NCBI GenBank assembly: GCA_023390785.1
Contig: JAEWCE010000345.1
Span: 1 to 26,199, forward strand
DNA length: 26,199 bases
Source of the DNA: Pseudomonadota bacterium
GTDB lineage: Bacteria > Pseudomonadota > Alphaproteobacteria > Rhizobiales > Devosiaceae
Reading direction: 5' to 3'
This document shows, piece by piece, positions 23,086-26,199 of this stretch (positions within the stretch are counted from its first letter, which is position 1; every line of letters begins with the position of its first letter). Under the pieces are notes generated by a model that did not search any database, had not been told where the DNA came from, and was given only the letters and a program-made list of their open reading frames with translations. The translations under genes and the position numbers were made by a program.

Positions 23086-23652
23086 CGGGGCGGCTCTTGG
23101 CTCAAGACGCTGAAATCGCCTGAGGATAACGCATTGCGAGCGCGGCGAATATAGGGCGGATCGTCCGTTCTGCCGCAACCGCCGGGTTGCGCGAAGACCT
23201 GTAGAACGGCGGCTATTGCGGCGTGGACCCTGCGGGCGACGCCGGTCGATCGCCCGGGGGCCGGCGCGAGCCAGCTGGGCGGGCCTTGCCCAATGCAGTG
23301 GTCCCTTTGCTTCCTGGCGCGGCTCGGATCGCTGGCATTTGTCGAACATTCGTTCCGATTGGACGAGCTGCCAGTTGAACCAGGGGTGGAACGACGGAAA
23401 CGGCGTTCTACAAGCCGTTGAATGACAATCGGCTGATGTCCGGGTCAGCGGCTTGTCAGGGGCGTTGTGCCAGGGGGGTTGGGGCGGCGCGCCCGGCTAC
23501 CATGATGGCGCTAGGGGGCAGGAGGCCGGCGCCACAGGCTACAACAACTCGCACACCGATTGCCAGGACAACCAGGCCTTCACCGGAACGGCAACGGGGA
23601 CGGCGATGCCGCCCCCGTGCATTCAGGGCCGGAACCCGCTATAGCGGGAAAC
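23086..23652. other. Intergenic region, 567 bp, no confident gene
   Basis: This lies between the penicillin-binding protein gene (minus) and the YcgN-like gene (plus) and should hold their promoters, none of which stand out. A plus-strand frame from about 23426 to 23644 lacks a good start but has coding-like composition (for example YNNSHTDCQDNQAFTG), with four Cys in about 60 residues; it may be a gene remnant. Nothing else convincing was seen. Confidence 0.4.
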
Positions 23653-24102
23653 ATGGCCTTCTGGGACGAAAAATCGCTCGAAGAGATGACTGAAACGGAG
23701 TGGGAATCGCTCTGCGACGGTTGCGGGCGGTGCTGCCTGATGAAGCTCGAGGACGAGGACACCGGCGAGCTCTACCGCTCGGACGTGCGCTGCCGGCTGC
23801 TCGACGGTCGTTCCTGCCGCTGTTCGGACTACCCCAACCGGCACGAGGTGGTGCCGGACTGCATCAAGCTGACGCCCGAGAACGTGCGCACGATCGAGTG
23901 GATTCCGAGGAGCTGCGCCTATCGCCGGCTGGCCGAGGGCCGCGGCCTGGCCTGGTGGCACCCACTGGTGTCGGGCGACCCGCAGACAGTGGTCGACGCC
24001 GGCATCTCGGTGCGCGGCCGGACCATGGCCGAGACCGAGGTGAAGCCGGGCACGTGGGAAGACCACATCGCCGACTGGCCCGAATGGGAGCCGGAGGAGT
24101 AG
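23653..24102 (+). CDS. YcgN-like cysteine cluster protein (UPF0260)
   Basis: A 149-aa protein of the YcgN/UPF0260 family. The Cys cluster CDGCGRCCLMKLED (about residues 22-35) and the later CRLLDGRSCRCSDYPNR are characteristic and probably bind a metal. The reaction is unknown. The frame is open upstream, but homology begins at the ATG at 23653 (MAFWDEKSLEEM), with GGGAA 4 nt before it. It is convergent with the inhibitor gene, 10 bp away. Confidence 0.9.
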   Translation: MAFWDEKSLEEMTETEWESLCDGCGRCCLMKLEDEDTGELYRSDVRCRLLDGRSCRCSDYPNRHEVVPDCIKLTPENVRTIEWIPRSCAYRRLAEGRGLAWWHPLVSGDPQTVVDAGISVRGRTMAETEVKPGTWEDHIADWPEWEPEE

Positions 24103-24112
24103 CCGACTCCGG

Positions 24113-24580
24113 TCAGTCGCTGTCGGCTTCGCCGCCGGAGCCGTCCTGGTCGTAGGGGGCGAGGAGGTAGAAGCGAGGCTCGACATTGGGGTCGGTGTCG
24201 AACAGCCCGTCTTCGTCCTCGAACAGGCGCATGACCACCTTGCGGCTGGCATCCATCAGCAGCACCGAGCCGTCGGCATCGTCGACGTTCCAGGCCGCGA
24301 TCTGGTCAGCCGTGGGGTAGGGCGCCGGGCAGGTCTCCGGCATCTCGACGGCCCAGCCGCCGGCCGCGTCGCGGTCGGTGAAGCGTATCGGGCAGGTCGG
24401 CAGGGCGTCGTCCTCCTGCGCGAGCACGAAGTCGCCGACCATGGTCTGCAGCTCCTCGGGCACGCTCGATTGCTCCTCGGAGGCGGCCGAGGACGAGCTG
24501 TCGGCGGCGGTCGCCGGCGCCGCAGCCAGCGTGAGCAGCGCGATTGCGGCGAAGGCGCCGCGCCAGGCGAGTCCGGCCAT
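24113..24580 (-). CDS. AprI/Inh-type metalloprotease inhibitor-like secreted protein
   Basis: A 155-aa protein with a clear signal peptide (MAGLAWRGAFAAIALLTLAA, cleavage near ATAA) and a small beta-barrel-like domain with GDFVLAQEDDALPTCPIRFT, GGWAVEMPETCP and WNVDDADGSVLLMDASRKVV. The two Cys residues (PTCPI and ETCPA) are in the positions of the disulfide in AprI/Inh inhibitors, which block serralysin-type proteases in the periplasm. The C-terminus is Asp/Gly-rich. GAGGGAGA lies about 5 nt before the ATG. No serralysin gene is in the window, so the target is unknown. The call is moderate. Confidence 0.7.
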   Translation of the reverse strand: MAGLAWRGAFAAIALLTLAAAPATAADSSSSAASEEQSSVPEELQTMVGDFVLAQEDDALPTCPIRFTDRDAAGGWAVEMPETCPAPYPTADQIAAWNVDDADGSVLLMDASRKVVMRLFEDEDGLFDTDPNVEPRFYLLAPYDQDGSGGEADSD

Positions 24581-24633
24581 TCGATTCTCCCTCAAAGTCC
24601 GCCCAAAACCAGCTTTAGGCGACACGCGGCCTG

Positions 24634-24674
24634 CGCCGCAAGCGCCAGCTCTTGCAGAGCTTTGCGGCGTTTTT
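24634..24674 (+). terminator. Rho-independent terminator just upstream of the GTA promoter
   Basis: CGCCGCAA (24634-24641) pairs with TTGCGGCG (24662-24669), and inside it AGCTCT (24647-24652) pairs with AGAGCT (24656-24661) around TGC, giving 14 base pairs with a 5-nt bulge. TTTTT follows at 24670-24674. The T-run is on the plus side, so it should stop plus-strand readthrough just before the GTA promoter box at 24679. Confidence 0.75.
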
Positions 24675-24678
24675 GCAG

Positions 24679-24714
24679 AAAGATATCCACGGTGTGACGC
24701 ACCGGACGTATAGT
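24679..24714 (+). promoter_or_regulatory. GTA cluster promoter with putative GafY box
   Basis: The box AAAGATATCCACGGT (24679-24693), 15 nt, then TATAGT (24709-24714), which matches a -10 element at five of six positions. There is no good -35 hexamer, consistent with activation. The arrangement is identical in box and spacing to the gafY promoter at 8588-8623. Transcription would start near 24721, giving a leader of about 130 nt to the GTA gp1 start. Confidence 0.62.
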
Positions 24715-24800
24715 TTGGCTACGGTCGCAGAAATGGGCCAAGAGCTTCGGGCTCTCCCTCCGCGGCAGCAGCACACCAGTTTCACACAGCACGACAGACG

Positions 24801-24822
24801 GATGTTCCCTTGTGGGAACGTC
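24801..24822 (+). repeat. Hairpin in the leader of the GTA transcript
   Basis: GATGTTCCC (24801-24809) pairs with GGGAACGTC (24814-24822, one G-T pair) around TTGT. A smaller hairpin, AGAGC/GCTCT (24741-24755), lies upstream in the same leader. Neither has a T-run, so they are not terminators; a role in antitermination by GafZ or in RNA stability is conceivable. Confidence 0.45.
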
Positions 24823-24853
24823 GGCGTGCGGTCGCGCATAAGGATGGATCGAC

Positions 24854-25303
24854 GTGGCGACCTACAGGCTCCGTGGCGCGAATGGGCGATTCCTGCGGCG
24901 CGGGGAGATCGATCACAACGCCATCCGACCCGACTACGAGGGCGATGCGCTCACGGTGGTCGAGGTGGCCATCAAGCACCGGGTGAGCGCTTCGACCATA
25001 CACCGGCTGGTGGTGCAATACGGGTGGACGCCACGTGCCCCCCATCGCATCGACCCCAACGACCTGATCATGCGGATGTTTGCCGCGCTGGACGCGCAGA
25101 TGCGCGATTTGGAGAGCACCATGACGGATACGAACACTGCCCAGGTGGGCATGCTGAGCAAGCTGGTGGCGACGCTCGACAGGCTGATCGAGATCAAGGA
25201 GGTCGAAGCCAGCCGCAACCGGCGCCGCAGCAAGCCTTCGGCCAAGGTCGCCGAGCTGCGCAGCCGGATTGCCGAGCGGATCGCCGAACTGAATGAAGCT
25301 TGA
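24854..25303 (+). CDS. GTA gp1, small-terminase-like protein
   Basis: A 149-aa protein. The N-terminal part contains a helix-turn-helix (TVVEVAIKHRVSASTIHRLV, about residues 34-53) of the type found in phage small terminase subunits, followed by a long helical, charged region (about 75-149). It is the first gene after the predicted GTA promoter and overlaps the large terminase gene by 11 nt, the position of gp1 in RcGTA-like clusters. The start is a GTG with AGGA about 9 nt upstream. Assignment rests on HTH plus position; sequence conservation of gp1 is low. Confidence 0.75.
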   Translation: MATYRLRGANGRFLRRGEIDHNAIRPDYEGDALTVVEVAIKHRVSASTIHRLVVQYGWTPRAPHRIDPNDLIMRMFAALDAQMRDLESTMTDTNTAQVGMLSKLVATLDRLIEIKEVEASRNRRRSKPSAKVAELRSRIAERIAELNEA

Positions 25304-26199
25304 TGCGACTGCGCTCGAGGCGCTGAGCGACGACGAGATCGAGGCGCTCGCCCTTGACTGGCCGCTCTGGGCCAGGCGGTCACAATTGCCGCCCGCCGGC
25401 GACTGGGTCACCTGGCTGCTGCTGGGTGGGCGCGGCGCGGGCAAGACGCGGGCCGGGGCCGAATGGGTGCGCGGACTTGTCGCCGCCGAGGTCGGGCCGA
25501 TCGCGCTGGTCGGCGAGACCATCACCGAGGCGATCGCGGTGATGGTCAAGGGGCCGAGCGGCCTGATGGCGGTAACGCCGCCGGGCGAGCGGCCGAAGCT
25601 GAATGGAGCGACCCTCCACTGGCCCAACGGCGTCGAGGGCACGATCCTCGGTGCCGCCGACCCCGAGCGCTTCCGCGGGCCACAATTCGCCGCGGCGTGG
25701 AGCGACGAAATCGGCAAATGGCCCAACGCGGAGGCGGCCTGGGACATGCTGCAGTTTGGCCTCAGGCTCGGCGACCGGCCGCGGCAGATCGCGACCACGA
25801 CGCCACGGCCGACGAAGCTGCTGAAGCGGCTGCTTGCCGATCCGCACACGGTGGTGACGCGGATGACGACGGCCGAGAACCGCAAGCACCTGGCGCAGGG
25901 GTTTCTGAGCGCCGTGGTGGCGCGCTATCGCGGCACGCTGCTTGGCCGGCAGGAGCTCGAGGGCGAGCTGATCGAGGACCTGCCGGGAGCGCTGTGGACG
26001 CGCGACATGTTCCGCCCGTTCATGGGCGGGGAGGTCGGCCGCAAGGTGGTGGCGGTCGATCCGCCGGCCACCAGCGGGGCCGGCGCCGACGCCTGCGGCA
26101 TCGTGCTGGCAGGGCGGGTTGGCGACGGCGTCGCCGTGCTCGCCGACCAGACCCTGAAGCCGGCGCCACCGCTCGGCTGGGCCCGGCGCGCGGTGGCGC
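25293..26199 (+). CDS. GTA gp2, large terminase (DNA packaging ATPase/nuclease), cut by window end
   Basis: The ATG at 25293 opens a frame that runs off the window; 302 codons are visible. The ATPase has Walker A LLLGGRGAGKTRAGAEW (K51) and Walker B AAAWSDEIGKW (D138, E139); the first nuclease Asp is D256 in KVVAVDPPAT. The segments PIALVGETITEAIAVMVKGP, RFRGPQF and GRQELEGELIED are those of RcGTA-like large terminases (family length about 420-470 aa). It packages random host DNA into GTA particles. A GTA rather than a prophage is favoured by the sequence type and absence of an integrase or other phage genes in the preceding 25 kb; the rest of the cluster lies beyond the window. Confidence 0.9.
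   Translation, partial: MKLDATALEALSDDEIEALALDWPLWARRSQLPPAGDWVTWLLLGGRGAGKTRAGAEWVRGLVAAEVGPIALVGETITEAIAVMVKGPSGLMAVTPPGERPKLNGATLHWPNGVEGTILGAADPERFRGPQFAAAWSDEIGKWPNAEAAWDMLQFGLRLGDRPRQIATTTPRPTKLLKRLLADPHTVVTRMTTAENRKHLAQGFLSAVVARYRGTLLGRQELEGELIEDLPGALWTRDMFRPFMGGEVGRKVVAVDPPATSGAGADACGIVLAGRVGDGVAVLADQTLKPAPPLGWARRAVA

Noticed and set aside
20503..23154. 883-aa plus-strand open frame antisense to the penicillin-binding protein and DUF1214 genes
   Set aside because: It crosses two well-supported genes, has a repetitive Gly/Val/Asp composition and no recognisable motif.
23086..23349. 88-residue N-terminal extension of the penicillin-binding protein from the ATG at 23349
   Set aside because: Arg-rich, low-complexity sequence, unlike the basic but ordered cytoplasmic tail that follows.
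24804..24819. GTTCCCTTGTGGGAAC as a LexA (SOS) box in the GTA leader
   Set aside because: Alphaproteobacterial LexA sites are direct repeats GTTC-N7-GTTC; this is an inverted repeat with a different spacing, better read as an RNA hairpin.
24854..26199. Calling the terminase genes a temperate prophage
   Set aside because: No integrase, repressor, attachment site or phage-like composition is seen upstream, and the large terminase is of RcGTA type; the downstream part is not visible, so this remains open to correction.

Overview
The window is high-GC DNA from an alphaproteobacterium of the order Hyphomicrobiales (Rhizobiales), plausibly a Devosia-like genus. That placement is an inference from gene content: a MucR regulator, DUF1491 and DUF2336 proteins, a DivJ/PleC-type kinase, a DUF1254/DUF1214 pair, a YcgN-type protein, and the start of an alphaproteobacterial gene transfer agent (GTA) cluster. 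Most of the sequence is tightly packed chromosomal coding DNA. I saw no insertion sequence, CRISPR array, tRNA or rRNA.

Layout. 1-2299 (minus): start of sodB, then oligopeptidase B. 2423-7914 (plus): a complete seven-gene Mrp/Mnh cation/proton antiporter operon, mnhA to mnhG, with stop/start overlaps at most junctions. 8058-8483: mucR with a strong terminator. 8654-9818 (plus): two overlapping genes that I interpret as the GTA activators GafY (DnaA domain IV-like helix-turn-helix) and GafZ (DUF6456-like). 9821-10526 (minus): sufE and a small ORF. 10559-12012 (minus): a luxI/luxR quorum-sensing pair with a lux box across the luxR stop codon. 12250-12552 (minus): a small exported protein. 12882-15778 (plus): a DivJ/PleC-like kinase and a membrane-anchored peptidoglycan-binding protein. 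15824-17517 (plus): DUF1491, a methyltransferase and a YciI-like protein. 17501-18646 (minus): DUF2336. 18812-19787 (plus): a tiny protein and a lipoprotein. 19799-23085 (minus): DUF1254, DUF1214 and a class A penicillin-binding protein. 23653-24580: YcgN-like (plus) and an AprI/Inh-type inhibitor (minus). 24854 to the end (plus): GTA gp1 (small-terminase-like) and gp2 (large terminase, cut by the window end).

The central observation is a control circuit. The same 15-base box, AAAGATATCCACGGT, lies in the gafY promoter (8588-8602) and in the promoter of the GTA cluster (24679-24693). In both it is followed by exactly 15 nt and then a -10-like hexamer (TATGAT or TATAGT). The box contains TATCCAC, the core of a DnaA box, and GafY carries a DnaA-type recognition helix. 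The simplest reading is that GafY activates both its own operon and the GTA cluster. The gafY promoter also carries a perfect 20-bp palindrome over its -10 and predicted start site, suggesting an additional regulator. A quorum-sensing pair (quorum sensing controls the Rhodobacter capsulatus GTA through GtaI/GtaR), two CtrA-like sites and a DivJ/PleC-like kinase lie between the activators and the structural genes, so several known layers of GTA control appear together within about 18 kb. The functional links are inferences from motifs and family knowledge; none is demonstrated by sequence alone.
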